The notes: generated from the sequence alone by a model not told the origin. A stretch of 64,000 bases of DNA from Planctomycetaceae bacterium (GCA_021371965.1 JAJFVE010000106.1:28754-92753); one strand, 5' to 3'. Counted from the first letter of the stretch, positions 43,030-51,611 are shown. A program made the numbers and translations.

Positions 43030-43998
43030 TCACTTGGCGGCGAAGTGGAAGAGCCATCCGCTCAGGACGAACCACGCGTACAGCGCCAGCAGGACCACGC
43101 CCGACCAGCGCGGAAGTTTGCGAAAGAGCAGCACCGAGGCAAGAAACGCCACCGTCAGCACGCATAGGGGCAGATAGAAGGTCACTGCCGCCTGCGGCAC
43201 TTTGAACGGGCAGATGATCGCCACCACGCCGCCGGTCAGCAGAAACAGCGTGACGATCGGCGCCATGATGTTGCCATAGGTAATCTTTGGCCCCGACCGA
43301 TCGTCAGAAGGCATTGGACGCCACAGGTGCGGCGCGGTCGGCAGAAGCGCCAGCAGCGTCATCGCGACGGTCGTATTGGACACGCCCGCGACCGCTGTCG
43401 CATAGCGCACGCCGTAGACGAGCATGACGCTTCCCGCGGCCAGACCCGCCACCAGCATCCCCAGCAGCCCCAGCGACTGCTTGGCGCTGAGGGGCAGTTT
43501 GTCGTCGCCGGCGGCCGCGGCTGGTCCGACCGGCTTGACCTCCAGTCCCTTGCGCGACAGGTACAGCAGAAACACCACTGCCGTGCCAAAGGCCATCAGC
43601 AGCGCCAGGCCATCGACTCGGGCGAGTTCCCCGTCGGCGGCCAGTCCCCAAAACAACAGCACCGCCAGCACCGGGACAATCAGCACCGCAGCCGGGGCGG
43701 CTGCAAACGTCATCTCCTTTTGGGCCTTGGCCACGGCCAGGCCCATCCACAGGGCCATGGCGGCCATCACGCCGCCGACGATGACGCCGATGGCGACGCC
43801 TTCGACGGAGGCCAGCGACGCAACCATCGCTATCAGCATGGTCTCGGGAGTGAAGCCGACCATCAGGACGCCGGTCAGCAAGGGCGGGAGACCCAGGCCC
43901 ATCGTGGTGGCGATCACGCCGGCGGCCACGCGCCGGCCAAACGAAATGACAACGGACCCTCCCGCCAGCAGAAAAAGAATCGCCAGAAGCAGACCCAT
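43030..43998 (-). CDS. Sodium/calcium exchanger (CaCA) family membrane protein
   Basis: 322 residues with about 10 hydrophobic segments and the two-repeat plan of cation/Ca antiporters: the first half has LLTGVLMVGFTPETMLIAMVASLASVEG, the second VAGVSNTTVAMTLLALLPTAP and YGNIMAPIVTLFLL (alpha-repeat-like regions with the small and acidic residues that bind the cation). The cytoplasmic loop about residue 165-175 is short. GAGGAAAG precedes the ATG. It follows the hemerythrin gene after 9 nt, so the two are cotranscribed. Ion preference cannot be assigned, and the acidic residues in the second repeat are less clear than in canonical members. Confidence 0.68.
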   Translation of the reverse strand: MGLLLAILFLLAGGSVVISFGRRVAAGVIATTMGLGLPPLLTGVLMVGFTPETMLIAMVASLASVEGVAIGVIVGGVMAAMALWMGLAVAKAQKEMTFAAAPAAVLIVPVLAVLLFWGLAADGELARVDGLALLMAFGTAVVFLLYLSRKGLEVKPVGPAAAAGDDKLPLSAKQSLGLLGMLVAGLAAGSVMLVYGVRYATAVAGVSNTTVAMTLLALLPTAPHLWRPMPSDDRSGPKITYGNIMAPIVTLFLLTGGVVAIICPFKVPQAAVTFYLPLCVLTVAFLASVLLFRKLPRWSGVVLLALYAWFVLSGWLFHFAAK

Positions 43999-44007
43999 TC
44001 GCTTTCC

Positions 44008-44733
44008 TCAAACACCAGGCGTGAACCGCGCGAGGTCGCCGATGTCCAGCGACCGCTCGATTGCGGCCACGCGCTCCACCATGCGGGTAAACCCGTCGTG
44101 GCCGAAGAGTTCCTCTTCGCGCGCCTCGAACCGTTCGCCCAGTTGGCGGTATTCGCTGCGCCCAAAAAGTCTCGGCAGGGCCGGAAACAGGACAGTACCC
44201 TCCCGCGCCGCATGGGGCAAGTACATCGTCGAGAACTGCTTGAGCGTTTGCGACAGGCGGGCGCTCTCGCTGTGCCCGGCGTTGCTGCCGCACAACTCGC
44301 GGACGGTGTCCGTCAGCCGCCGCCCGACATTGTGCTGGTTCTGGAGAACGTCCACCAGGGCGGCAAATCGCCCATCCGCACGGGCGCGCGGAAAGAGGTG
44401 CGTCTCCTCCAACTTCTCGTGGTAGTCTTCGACAAACGTTCGTACGATGGCCGCCGCCTCGCCAAGCGGCTTGAGGGGCGCCTCTTTGTCGGCATCGATG
44501 CGCCGCGCGCCTTCGGCATAGATCACCAGCACGCGGTGCAGCAGGGCGTGCTCGCGCATGAGGTCCTCCGCGGCGCTGATCCGGACTTCTTTCTCTTCCT
44601 TCTCCTGCGATTCGCCGCCGGCGCCGACCCCCAGCTTTTCCGCGCAGGCGCAGCCCCCCAGGACCGCCCCGCCAAGAATCCCCGCCGCCGCCTTCAACGC
44701 ATCCCGCCTCAGAATGATCTCACGTGTGTTCAT
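44008..44733 (-). CDS. Exported hemerythrin-domain lipoprotein (Tat-like signal)
   Basis: 241 residues. The N-terminus LRRDALKAAAGILGGAVLGGC combines an RR-type (Tat-like) motif with a lipobox, so the protein is probably folded with its metal before export and then lipid-anchored at the Cys. The hemerythrin/DUF438-like helical bundle has the di-iron ligands in MREHALLHRVL, VEDYHEKLEETHLFPR, QNQHNVGRR and YLPHAAREGTVLFPAL. It could bind oxygen, NO or peroxide, or sense them. It is the first gene of a two-gene unit with the CaCA-type exchanger. AAGGGA lies about 10 nt upstream of the ATG. Confidence 0.9.
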   Translation of the reverse strand: MNTREIILRRDALKAAAGILGGAVLGGCACAEKLGVGAGGESQEKEEKEVRISAAEDLMREHALLHRVLVIYAEGARRIDADKEAPLKPLGEAAAIVRTFVEDYHEKLEETHLFPRARADGRFAALVDVLQNQHNVGRRLTDTVRELCGSNAGHSESARLSQTLKQFSTMYLPHAAREGTVLFPALPRLFGRSEYRQLGERFEAREEELFGHDGFTRMVERVAAIERSLDIGDLARFTPGV

Positions 44734-44921
44734 GTTTCTTGCATCCCTTAAAGGGTGAATGGAATCTTCCCCGACGAGGTAGTATATGCAGGCGGTTCAA
44801 GCCGGTTGCCGCGATTTGCGACAGATTGCCAGCCTGCAAAATCGGGCAGATAATACTAATGTGCTTCCTAAGCCTTTGTCATAATTTCACTTATGTGCCA
44901 ACATGTTGTCGAGAAGGGATT

Positions 44922-44937
44922 TGGCATATCGGTTGCC
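44922..44937 (+). promoter_or_regulatory. Possible second sigma54 (-24/-12) site
   Basis: TGGCAT-N5-TTGCC has the right GG-to-GC distance of 12 nt but a weaker -12 end. It is also part of an inverted repeat TGGCA-N7-TGCCA, so it may instead be an activator site. Beyond it lies only a 20-codon frame (44969-45031). Confidence 0.3.
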
Positions 44938-45091
44938 ATATATCTGGAGCGATAGCGGGAGCCAGGCAATGGCACCCGCCGGCCCTGGAAGCGATAACGG
45001 GAAATATGCGTACGAAGATATGCTGAAATAGCGTTCTGGCGAAGATAGCAGCGGCGGTCGCTTGTCGGACCATTCGATCCGGCTGACGTCT

Positions 45092-45110
45092 GCGCCGCAA
45101 TATGCGGCGC
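45092..45110. promoter_or_regulatory. Perfect palindrome GCGCCGCA-ATA-TGCGGCGC, candidate operator/enhancer
   Basis: Perfect 8-bp arms, about 130 nt upstream of the sigma54 -24 element, the usual distance for an enhancer-binding activator. It could alternatively be an RNA hairpin. Confidence 0.4.
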
Positions 45111-45240
45111 TGAATTATTGTCATTGCCGCATTGTGCGCCATGCAAGTCGCGTGTTCAGTGAGTCGATAACCATTTCTGTCAGTGATTAACTGCTGTAGA
45201 TACCGCTGTTTACGGTATTCGCTCGCGGCCGGCTCCCCTT

Positions 45241-45256
45241 TGGCACAATCGTTGCT
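45241..45256 (+). promoter_or_regulatory. Sigma54 promoter (TGGCAC-N5-TTGCT)
   Basis: This is a full match to the -24/-12 consensus TGGCAC-N5-TTGCW; the GG and GC are 12 nt apart. It lies 87 nt upstream of the ATG at 45344, giving a leader of about 75 nt with GGAG before the start. Confidence 0.75.
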
Positions 45257-45343
45257 CAAGCATGGTGCGGGCAACCGTTCTGACTGCTCTGTGCCGGCGT
45301 AGGCACCGACAGAACGATCCGTTGAGTTTCGCGGAGATGAATA

Positions 45344-48049
45344 ATGGCGTCTAAGACAATGACCATAGCGGCGATTGCCGCGGTGCTCTTGGCCTGTTCA
45401 GCGATGGCTCGCGCCGATGCCGACCCGCCTGCTGCCGGTGCCTTCACGCTAGTCATCATGCCCGACACGCAGAGCTACACTCAGCATGACACGGATCTTC
45501 TTTACGCCCAGACGCAATGGATTGCCGATCACGTCACGAGCAACAACATCGCCGGCGTCATCCAGGTGGGCGACCTGACGCAGAACAACTACAGCACCGA
45601 GTGGACCGTCGCCCGCAATGCCATGGACACCCTCAACGGCGTCGTGCCGTACGTGCTAAGCACCGGCAACCACGACTACGGCCCCGGCGGCGACTCCTCG
45701 ACCCGCGCTACGACCTTCAACTCGGCCGCTTACTTCGGCGCCGGCACGCCCTATGCCACTCAGGCCTCTATCGGCGGGTTCTTTGAAGCCGGCAAGACCG
45801 ACAACAGCTACAGCACATTTACCGCGGCCGGCAAGGAGTGGATCGTCCTGTCGCTGGAGTTCGCCCCGCGCAACTCGGTGGTGGCCTGGGCCGACCAGGT
45901 GCTGACCGCCCATCCCGACGCCAAAGCCATCGTCACTACGCACGCCTATCTCGACTCGACCGAACTGCGCTACGACTGGGACGCCTACGGCGCCACCCAG
46001 GAGGCCTCGCCGCGAAGCTACGGCCTGGCCGCCTTGCCTGGCGGCGCCAACGACGGGCAGGACCTGTGGGACTCGCTGATTTCAAAACACGATGTCGCGT
46101 TTGTCTTCAGCGGCCACGCCCTGGGCGATGGCGTCGCCCGCAACAGTGTCGTAAACGACACGGGCACGACCACGCATGAGATCATGGCCAACTACCAGGA
46201 CGGCGTGACCGGTTCGACCAACGGCGGCAACGGCTATCTGCGGTTGGTCGAGATCGTCTCGGCCGACATCGACATCGTCCACGTGCGGACGTACTCGCCC
46301 TCGCTCGACGCGTACCTGACGGGGCCGCAGCAGGATTTTCTGCTCATGCCGACGGTGGACACGCAGGGCAAACTCAGCCCGCAGGTGGTGATCGACCAGG
46401 CGCCCGTGCTGTACCACCGCTTGTCAGCCGAGAGCGGCTCGGACGTGACCAACTACGGTTCGGGCGGCGCCTCGCTCAACGCCACGTACAGCGGCTCGGG
46501 GGGCGCGTCGCAGTTTGACGGCAGCGCGGCTGTCGTGACCGATTCGCCTGTCGCCGCGCTGTCGCAGTGGTCGGTTTCGGCCTGGGTGCGGTCCGCCGGC
46601 GCCGCCGGGGCTCAGACGGTCTTCAGCACCGGCAGCGGCGCGTGGAACGACGCGGTGCTTCTGGGCCTTTCGCCCGACGGAAGCACGGCCGCCGATCGCT
46701 GGGCCGTCATTCATCAGGACGACCAGACGCACCTGGGCACCAGCGTGGCTGACACCGCCGACGCCGTCGCCGGCCAGTGGTATCAGCTCACCGCCGTCAG
46801 CACAGGCGGGGTTTTGCGGCTGTACGTCAACGGCGTGCTGAGCGGTCAGAGCGTTTTGAGCGGTCACGATCTGGACCTGGGAGCGGGCCTGCTGACGATC
46901 GGGCATGGCTTCGAGGGCACGATCGCCGAGGTGGCGCTTTACGACCGCCCGCTGGGGACGGTCGAGGTGATGACGCAGTACCAGGCGGCGGGCAACCGCG
47001 TGGTGGCCGGCAACGTGCAGGTTGGCGGGGCGACCGACCCCAACGACAATACCGTCGGAGCGGTCAGCGTTCCGCAGCAGGCGTACCCCGGCCTGGGCGT
47101 CAGCTTGGCCAATGAGGGTGACGTCGAGATGACCAAGGCCGGCAGCGGCCTGAAATATACCGACGGCGTGCTGCTGGCCTCGGTTCGCCAGGGCATGCGC
47201 GACGGCGTCGTCGGCACGGTCGAGGTGGGACGCAACAGCTTCGCAACGGGGTTCATGGCATTATCGACGACGCAGGCCGGAGCGAACCTGAACGAGATCA
47301 ACATCAACACGGCCGTGGCGTGGTTCCCCTTCAGCGGCGGCTGGATCGGCGGCCACGTGGACTCCACCGGCACGATCATCGCCGGCAACGGCGTGATGCA
47401 GTCGATGCTGACGGTCCAGAGCGGCGAGGTGGGGCGCAGCAAGCTCGACCTGGGCGTCGATTCGCGAACCGACGGTCTGCTCTTCGCCATCGGCGGGTCG
47501 AACTGGTACAACGTGGTCCAGACGGGCGTGCTGGCCGACGGCAGCGGATGGGACATTCGCGTGCAGACCAACACGGCCGACTTCCTCTCTCCCGGCTCGG
47601 ACACGGCTAATTTCGCGTTCGTGTACCTGCCTGGTAACACCCCGGGCCTCATCGGCGGGCGATACGACGGCTACGAAATGAGCAACCTGCTGTCCTTTGG
47701 CGACTTCACCATGGTGACGCTGGGGGCCGGGATGTACCGCCTGACCATCGACGGCCAGACGCCCGAGACGGGCATGTTGCTGCTGACCGATTCGTTCGAG
47801 GTGACCTCCGGTGGCCGCACCGCGCCGGACGACAACATCCTCAGCTACGAGAGCGATGGCAACGGCGGCTTCCTGATTTACTCGCGGGACCTTCCGGGCC
47901 TGGACCTCCAGCACACGCAGTTTTCCTGGGCGTTCGTGAGCTTCGACGAGCCGCTGGGCCTGGGCGAGGTTCACCCCGTGCCCGAGCCGGTCTCGCTGCT
48001 GGTGATGCTGACAGGGTCGGCAGCGATCCTCCTGCGGCGAAAGAGATAA
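45344..48049 (+). CDS. PEP-CTERM-anchored metallophosphoesterase with LamG-type domain
   Basis: 901 residues. The signal peptide is near residues 1-25 (IAAIAAVLLACSAMARA). The calcineurin-like phosphoesterase domain (about 33-330) has PDTQSY, VGDLTQ, STGNHDYG, TTHAYLD and FSGHA, the metal-ligand motifs GDxxQ, GNHD and GH. About 355-560 is a concanavalin/LamG-type fold (WSVSAWVRSAGAAGAQTVFS, GTIAEVALYDRPL). A large beta-rich region follows. The C-terminus VPEPVSLLVMLTGSAAILL plus RRKR is a PEP-CTERM sorting signal, processed by exosortase and linked to exopolysaccharide in other bacteria. Transcription is probably sigma54-dependent. No exosortase gene is in the window. Confidence 0.93.
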   Translation: MASKTMTIAAIAAVLLACSAMARADADPPAAGAFTLVIMPDTQSYTQHDTDLLYAQTQWIADHVTSNNIAGVIQVGDLTQNNYSTEWTVARNAMDTLNGVVPYVLSTGNHDYGPGGDSSTRATTFNSAAYFGAGTPYATQASIGGFFEAGKTDNSYSTFTAAGKEWIVLSLEFAPRNSVVAWADQVLTAHPDAKAIVTTHAYLDSTELRYDWDAYGATQEASPRSYGLAALPGGANDGQDLWDSLISKHDVAFVFSGHALGDGVARNSVVNDTGTTTHEIMANYQDGVTGSTNGGNGYLRLVEIVSADIDIVHVRTYSPSLDAYLTGPQQDFLLMPTVDTQGKLSPQVVIDQAPVLYHRLSAESGSDVTNYGSGGASLNATYSGSGGASQFDGSAAVVTDSPVAALSQWSVSAWVRSAGAAGAQTVFSTGSGAWNDAVLLGLSPDGSTAADRWAVIHQDDQTHLGTSVADTADAVAGQWYQLTAVSTGGVLRLYVNGVLSGQSVLSGHDLDLGAGLLTIGHGFEGTIAEVALYDRPLGTVEVMTQYQAAGNRVVAGNVQVGGATDPNDNTVGAVSVPQQAYPGLGVSLANEGDVEMTKAGSGLKYTDGVLLASVRQGMRDGVVGTVEVGRNSFATGFMALSTTQAGANLNEININTAVAWFPFSGGWIGGHVDSTGTIIAGNGVMQSMLTVQSGEVGRSKLDLGVDSRTDGLLFAIGGSNWYNVVQTGVLADGSGWDIRVQTNTADFLSPGSDTANFAFVYLPGNTPGLIGGRYDGYEMSNLLSFGDFTMVTLGAGMYRLTIDGQTPETGMLLLTDSFEVTSGGRTAPDDNILSYESDGNGGFLIYSRDLPGLDLQHTQFSWAFVSFDEPLGLGEVHPVPEPVSLLVMLTGSAAILLRRKR

Positions 48050-48067
48050 GCAGCGGAATACGCAGCG

Positions 48068-48820
48068 TCACGCCCGGGCGAGCTGATAGATCGCGAACCC
48101 GTCCTCCTTGCCGATGTACGCTTTCTCGTCCACGAGCTTCCAGTCCGGCGAGTGGTCGAACAGGCGCCGGTGCTCGCAATGGAGGTACAGCACATAGACG
48201 TCGTGGCGATGGTCCGCGGCCCATCGCTTGAGGTTTGCCAGCAGCTTCGTAAGCACGACATCGTCGAAGGGAGCATACAGGTAGCATACCAGGGGAGAGT
48301 CCGGCAACTGGTAGACCGTCGCATCCGTGCAGACGGACTCCAGGCGAGCGCACTTTTGTGTCGGGGACTTGTAGACCGCGATATTGTTGACGGCGATGCG
48401 ATGCATCTCGAGAGCAAACTCCACGCCGACGATTCGCTTGAACGGGTAATCCGACGCCAGCAGAAGCGTGCGGCCCTTGCCCGAACCGAAGTCGATGAAC
48501 GTGAATTGTGAATGATCGATAGGCACCCGCGCCAGGATGCCCCGGAAGATGTTGGTGTCCGTGGGCAGGTATTCGCGTGCGTGGTCCTCGTGCTCGGCAG
48601 GGACGGTAAGAGCCCCGATCGGGATGAGGCCGGTGGTGTCGGTGCCGAACTGTTTGTCGAAGCTATGATCGAAGTGCTGCCTGCGGATGGCCTTTGAATT
48701 GAACGGCAGGTTTGCGTAGATGACCACATTCCTCCACGCCAGACGCACAAAGCCGATCGGACCGCGTTTGCGCCACGCTCGTTTGATCCGTCCCCAGACG
48801 GTTGAGTGTTTCTTCTCCAT
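48068..48820 (-). CDS. Class I SAM-dependent methyltransferase-like protein
   Basis: 250 residues from ATG 48820 (an earlier start at 48901 would overlap the RidA gene). After a basic head (KKHSTVWGRIKRAWRKRG), the Rossmann motif I is FTFIDFGSGKGRTLLLAS, followed by IVGVEFAL (acidic end of strand 2), a TVYQLPDSPLVCYLYAPFDD segment (motif IV region) and a C-terminal strand pair. It belongs to the small class of stand-alone methyltransferases whose substrate cannot be inferred. Convergent with the PEP-CTERM gene and downstream of RidA on the same strand. Confidence 0.85.
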   Translation of the reverse strand: MEKKHSTVWGRIKRAWRKRGPIGFVRLAWRNVVIYANLPFNSKAIRRQHFDHSFDKQFGTDTTGLIPIGALTVPAEHEDHAREYLPTDTNIFRGILARVPIDHSQFTFIDFGSGKGRTLLLASDYPFKRIVGVEFALEMHRIAVNNIAVYKSPTQKCARLESVCTDATVYQLPDSPLVCYLYAPFDDVVLTKLLANLKRWAADHRHDVYVLYLHCEHRRLFDHSPDWKLVDEKAYIGKEDGFAIYQLARA

Positions 48821-48884
48821 GATCGGATTTCGCCCCGAAATAGTTCCGTGGGAATGATAGCGACCAACGGCCCATGGCACTCGA

Positions 48885-49349
48885 TCAAGAGATCGTTTCA
48901 ACGATCAGATCGATCTCTACGGGCGAATTGAGTGGCAACTCAGCGGCGCCTGTGGCGCAGCGCGTGTGCGTGCCCGCTACCGGACCGAACAGCTCCAGCA
49001 GCAACTCGCTGGCGGCGTTGGCGACCTTGGGTTGATCCGTAAATCCCGCTGAGGAGTTGACGAACACTGTCATGCGGATGATCCGGCGGATGGCGTCGAG
49101 CCCGCCGGCCACGCCCGCCACTGCCGCCAGGGCATTGAGCACCGCTTGGCGGGCGCACGCTGCGGCCAAGTCCAGCGGCACTTGCACGGGTACCTTGCCC
49201 GCGGCCAGCAGTTCACCGGCGGCCATGGCGATCTGGCCGGAGGTAAAGACCAGGTTTCCGCTTCGCACCGCCGGAGCGTACAGGCCGACGGCCTTGGGCG
49301 GGGCGGGCAATCTCAGGCCCAGTTGTTCAAGCTTCTGCTGGGGGTTCAT
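48885..49349 (-). CDS. RidA/YjgF-family protein (enamine/imine deaminase-like)
   Basis: 154 residues from ATG 49349 with GGAG 7 nt upstream, inside the end of scpA (23-nt overlap). Signatures of the longer RidA group are LGLRLPAPPKAVGLYAPAVRSGNLVFTSGQIAM at the start and a terminal GTHTRCATGAAELPLNSPVEIDLI, containing the Arg-x-x-x-Gly-x-x-x-L-P region where true RidA proteins bind the substrate carboxylate by Arg. It probably removes reactive enamines or imines, or is a related hydrolase. It is translationally coupled to scpA. Confidence 0.92.
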   Translation of the reverse strand: MNPQQKLEQLGLRLPAPPKAVGLYAPAVRSGNLVFTSGQIAMAAGELLAAGKVPVQVPLDLAAACARQAVLNALAAVAGVAGGLDAIRRIIRMTVFVNSSAGFTDQPKVANAASELLLELFGPVAGTHTRCATGAAELPLNSPVEIDLIVETIS

Positions 49350-50142
49350 CGGCAGGCTCCGCAGTCGGTGGCATGGGCGTCTCGCCCATGCTTTCTGTGG
49401 CGGGCTTGGGCGGCGGGTCGGGGCTGAGGGCGACCTGGATCTCGCCGAAGTTGGCATCCTGGCCGACGATGATCTGCTTCTGCCGCACCAGCTCCAGCAG
49501 CGCCAGGAACAACCCGATAATCTCGCTGCGCAGCGTGCGGCCTTGGAAGATCTGGCTGAAGCTCAGGGCTCCTTCGCGGGCGAGGCGGTCGAGGATGTCC
49601 TGCGAGTGCAATTCCTGCGGCGTGTCGTCGTAGATGACCTCGTGCTGGCGGGCGGTCTGGCCGATGGCGTCCATGAGCCGCCCAAAGGCCGAGAGCAGGT
49701 CCCATATCTGCACGTCCTCAAGGTCCAGCGCCGAGTCGTCCTGTCCGGGGACGTGCCCGGGGCGGCGCGGGAACTTCATGGCCTGCTGGGCAGCCGCGTC
49801 GGCCAGGTCGAACGCGGCGTCCTTGAACGCCTTGTACTGCAGGAGCTGGCGCACCAGCTCGGCGCGGGGGTCGATCTCGAGGCCTTCCTCGCCGCCTTCT
49901 TCCGGCGGCGGACTGGGCAGGAGCATGCGGGTCTTGATTTCCATCAGCGTCGCGGCCAGGACCAGGAAGTCGCCCACGACATTGGGGTCCAGGGCCTTGA
50001 GCACCTCAACGTGCTCGATGTACTGCTGCGTGATCCGCGCGATGGGGATGTCGTGGATGTCGACCTCGTCGCGGCGGATGAGGTACAGCAGCAGGTCCAG
50101 CGGACCGGCGTAGATGTCGAGGTTGACGCGGTAGTCGCTCAC
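49327..50142 (-). CDS. scpA: Segregation and condensation protein A
   Basis: 271 residues from a GTG at 50142 that overlaps the lptG stop by one base (TAGTG). The kleisin N-terminal domain shows YAGPLDLLLYLIRRDEVDIHDIPIARITQQYIEHVE and FLVLAATLMEIKTRMLLP, the classic ScpA opening. The middle is acidic and variable; the C-terminal winged helix is LSFSQIFQ, IIGLFLALLELVRQKQI. Together with SMC and ScpB it organises the chromosome. Residues about 251-258 (SMGETPMP) come from a Family C palindrome in the Pro-rich tail. scpB is not next to it, unlike in most bacteria. Confidence 0.93.
   Translation of the reverse strand: MSDYRVNLDIYAGPLDLLLYLIRRDEVDIHDIPIARITQQYIEHVEVLKALDPNVVGDFLVLAATLMEIKTRMLLPSPPPEEGGEEGLEIDPRAELVRQLLQYKAFKDAAFDLADAAAQQAMKFPRRPGHVPGQDDSALDLEDVQIWDLLSAFGRLMDAIGQTARQHEVIYDDTPQELHSQDILDRLAREGALSFSQIFQGRTLRSEIIGLFLALLELVRQKQIIVGQDANFGEIQVALSPDPPPKPATESMGETPMPPTAEPADEPPAEA
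49370..49391. repeat. Family C palindrome inside scpA
   Basis: Core ATGGGCGTCTCGCCCAT with full GC/GGC flanks lies in frame in the scpA C-terminal tail, 43 nt before its stop. It encodes MGETPMP. Confidence 0.92.
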
Positions 50143-51605
50143 TAGGTCTTCACCGAGTCGAGCATGACGACAGCCACCGGCCCGAACAGCAGCACCGGCA
50201 GCCACGCCGTCAGCGTCGGCGAGAGGGAGGCATACTGGCAGATGTAGATGAAGGCGTAGAAGCCGACGCCCATGGCCACGCCCAGCAGCGTCGAGGCCTT
50301 GAGGTTGCGTTCGCGCGAGAGCATGAACGGCACCACCAGCAGCAGCAGGATGAGGCTGTTGAAGGGCTCGGCGAAGCGCAGGTGCTTGGTCAACATCGCC
50401 CGCTTGGTCAGGTTGGGCAGCGTGCCGCTTTCCAGCATTGAGCTAAGCTGGCTGGTCGAGAGATAATCGAGCCAGCGCGTGTTCTGGCGCATTTGGAGTT
50501 CCTTGGCCGTCAGGTCGGTGGGGCAGAAGACGCTGCCGCCGGCGAGGTCCCATCGCCCGGGTATCTTCTCCACGGCGTGGTCGGCCGTGATCACCGCCAG
50601 AATGCGGTTATCGGCGCCGCCGCGGAAGATGAACTGCGGCTTGAGGAGGACCGGGATTCGCGGCTTGCCGTCCTTGCCCGCCACGCTGGCGAACTCGCGC
50701 GCCCGCAGGGTCATCTGCGCCAGGACGTCCGTTCGTTCGACCATCGACAGAGTCGGGTCGTCCTTGCTGAGGCAGTAGACGGCCGCTTTGTCCGTGAAAG
50801 CCTGCCCGTTCATGGTCTTGACCAGGTCGTCCATGTAGGGCTTGGAGGTGACGGACGTGACGACGGCCTCGCTGTTGGCCAATTGCATCGGCTTGCCGCT
50901 GGAGCGATAGCTGGTGAATTTTCCCTGGCCGATGAACCAGCCCGAGAGCGTCTCGGCCGCCGCGCCGGGAACGGGGCGCAGCAATTGGAGTTGTCCGGAC
51001 TTGCCCGTTGTGCCGGTGATGGTGGCCAGGCCGCGAAAGTTGGGGCGCGCGTCCTTGGTCGTATCTTCGCGCAGGACCACCAGCGGGCTGGTCAGAACCC
51101 CCGTGGCGGCGTCGAAATTGTTGGAATACCACGTGGAATTGAGCTTGTCCGGGGTCAGGTAGACCTGCAGGAGCTTCTTTTCGGCGCGGGCGTCGCGATC
51201 GGCCGTCAGGATCGGACCCAGCGGCGGGATCACGACTTCCTGGTTGGCGATGTTGAGCACGCTCAGGGCCAGCGCGCAGGCGATGATCGGCAGGATCACG
51301 CGGTGAAGGCTGCGCCCCGAGGCCAGGATGGCCGTCAGCTCGTTGGTGCGGTTCATCGTATACAGCGTCGTCAGGGCGCCGAAAACGATGATCGCCTTGC
51401 CCAGTTGCTGGAAGTACACCGTTGACCAGGCCGAGTAGTACTCCAGGGCACGGCCGAGCGTTCCGCCCATGCCGCCGCCGCCCTTGGCGAACTCATCAAG
51501 ATTGATGAACAGATCCAGCATGATGCGCAGCGACATCAGGACGATGAACCACATGAACGTGGTCGTCAGGAAGGTGCGCACAATGTAACGGTCCAGGATC
51601 TTCAT
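50142..51605 (-). CDS. lptG: LPS export permease LptG (YjgP/YjgQ family)
   Basis: 487 residues. The first helix segment MKILDRYIVRTFLTTTFMWFIVLMSLRIMLDLF and the coupling segment NRTNELTAILASGRSLHRVILPI match LptG. A large periplasmic beta-jellyroll part (about 135-380) separates the first three helices from the last three. It is longer than the enterobacterial protein (about 360), mainly in that periplasmic part. With LptF it forms the transmembrane part of the ABC exporter that moves lipopolysaccharide to the outer membrane. The stop overlaps the scpA start; lptF ends 6 nt upstream. Confidence 0.92.
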   Translation of the reverse strand: MKILDRYIVRTFLTTTFMWFIVLMSLRIMLDLFINLDEFAKGGGGMGGTLGRALEYYSAWSTVYFQQLGKAIIVFGALTTLYTMNRTNELTAILASGRSLHRVILPIIACALALSVLNIANQEVVIPPLGPILTADRDARAEKKLLQVYLTPDKLNSTWYSNNFDAATGVLTSPLVVLREDTTKDARPNFRGLATITGTTGKSGQLQLLRPVPGAAAETLSGWFIGQGKFTSYRSSGKPMQLANSEAVVTSVTSKPYMDDLVKTMNGQAFTDKAAVYCLSKDDPTLSMVERTDVLAQMTLRAREFASVAGKDGKPRIPVLLKPQFIFRGGADNRILAVITADHAVEKIPGRWDLAGGSVFCPTDLTAKELQMRQNTRWLDYLSTSQLSSMLESGTLPNLTKRAMLTKHLRFAEPFNSLILLLLVVPFMLSRERNLKASTLLGVAMGVGFYAFIYICQYASLSPTLTAWLPVLLFGPVAVVMLDSVKT

Positions 51606-51611
51606 CCGCTC

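Larger units (their letters stand above)
44734..45343. other. Large intergenic region upstream of the PEP-CTERM gene
   Basis: About 610 bases, less GC-rich than the genes, with no supported protein gene. It holds two sigma54-like sites (44922-44937 and 45241-45256), a perfect palindrome (45092-45110) and an inverted repeat ATACCG-N7-CGGTAT (45200-45218). A 20-codon frame starts at 44969 after GGGAGCCAGG. This layout suggests a regulated promoter region with enhancer-like sites. Confidence 0.6.

Noticed and set aside
44891..45274. 127-codon minus-strand frame in the gap before the PEP-CTERM gene
   Set aside because: It covers the sigma54 site and the palindrome, has no ribosome-binding site and no recognisable protein features.
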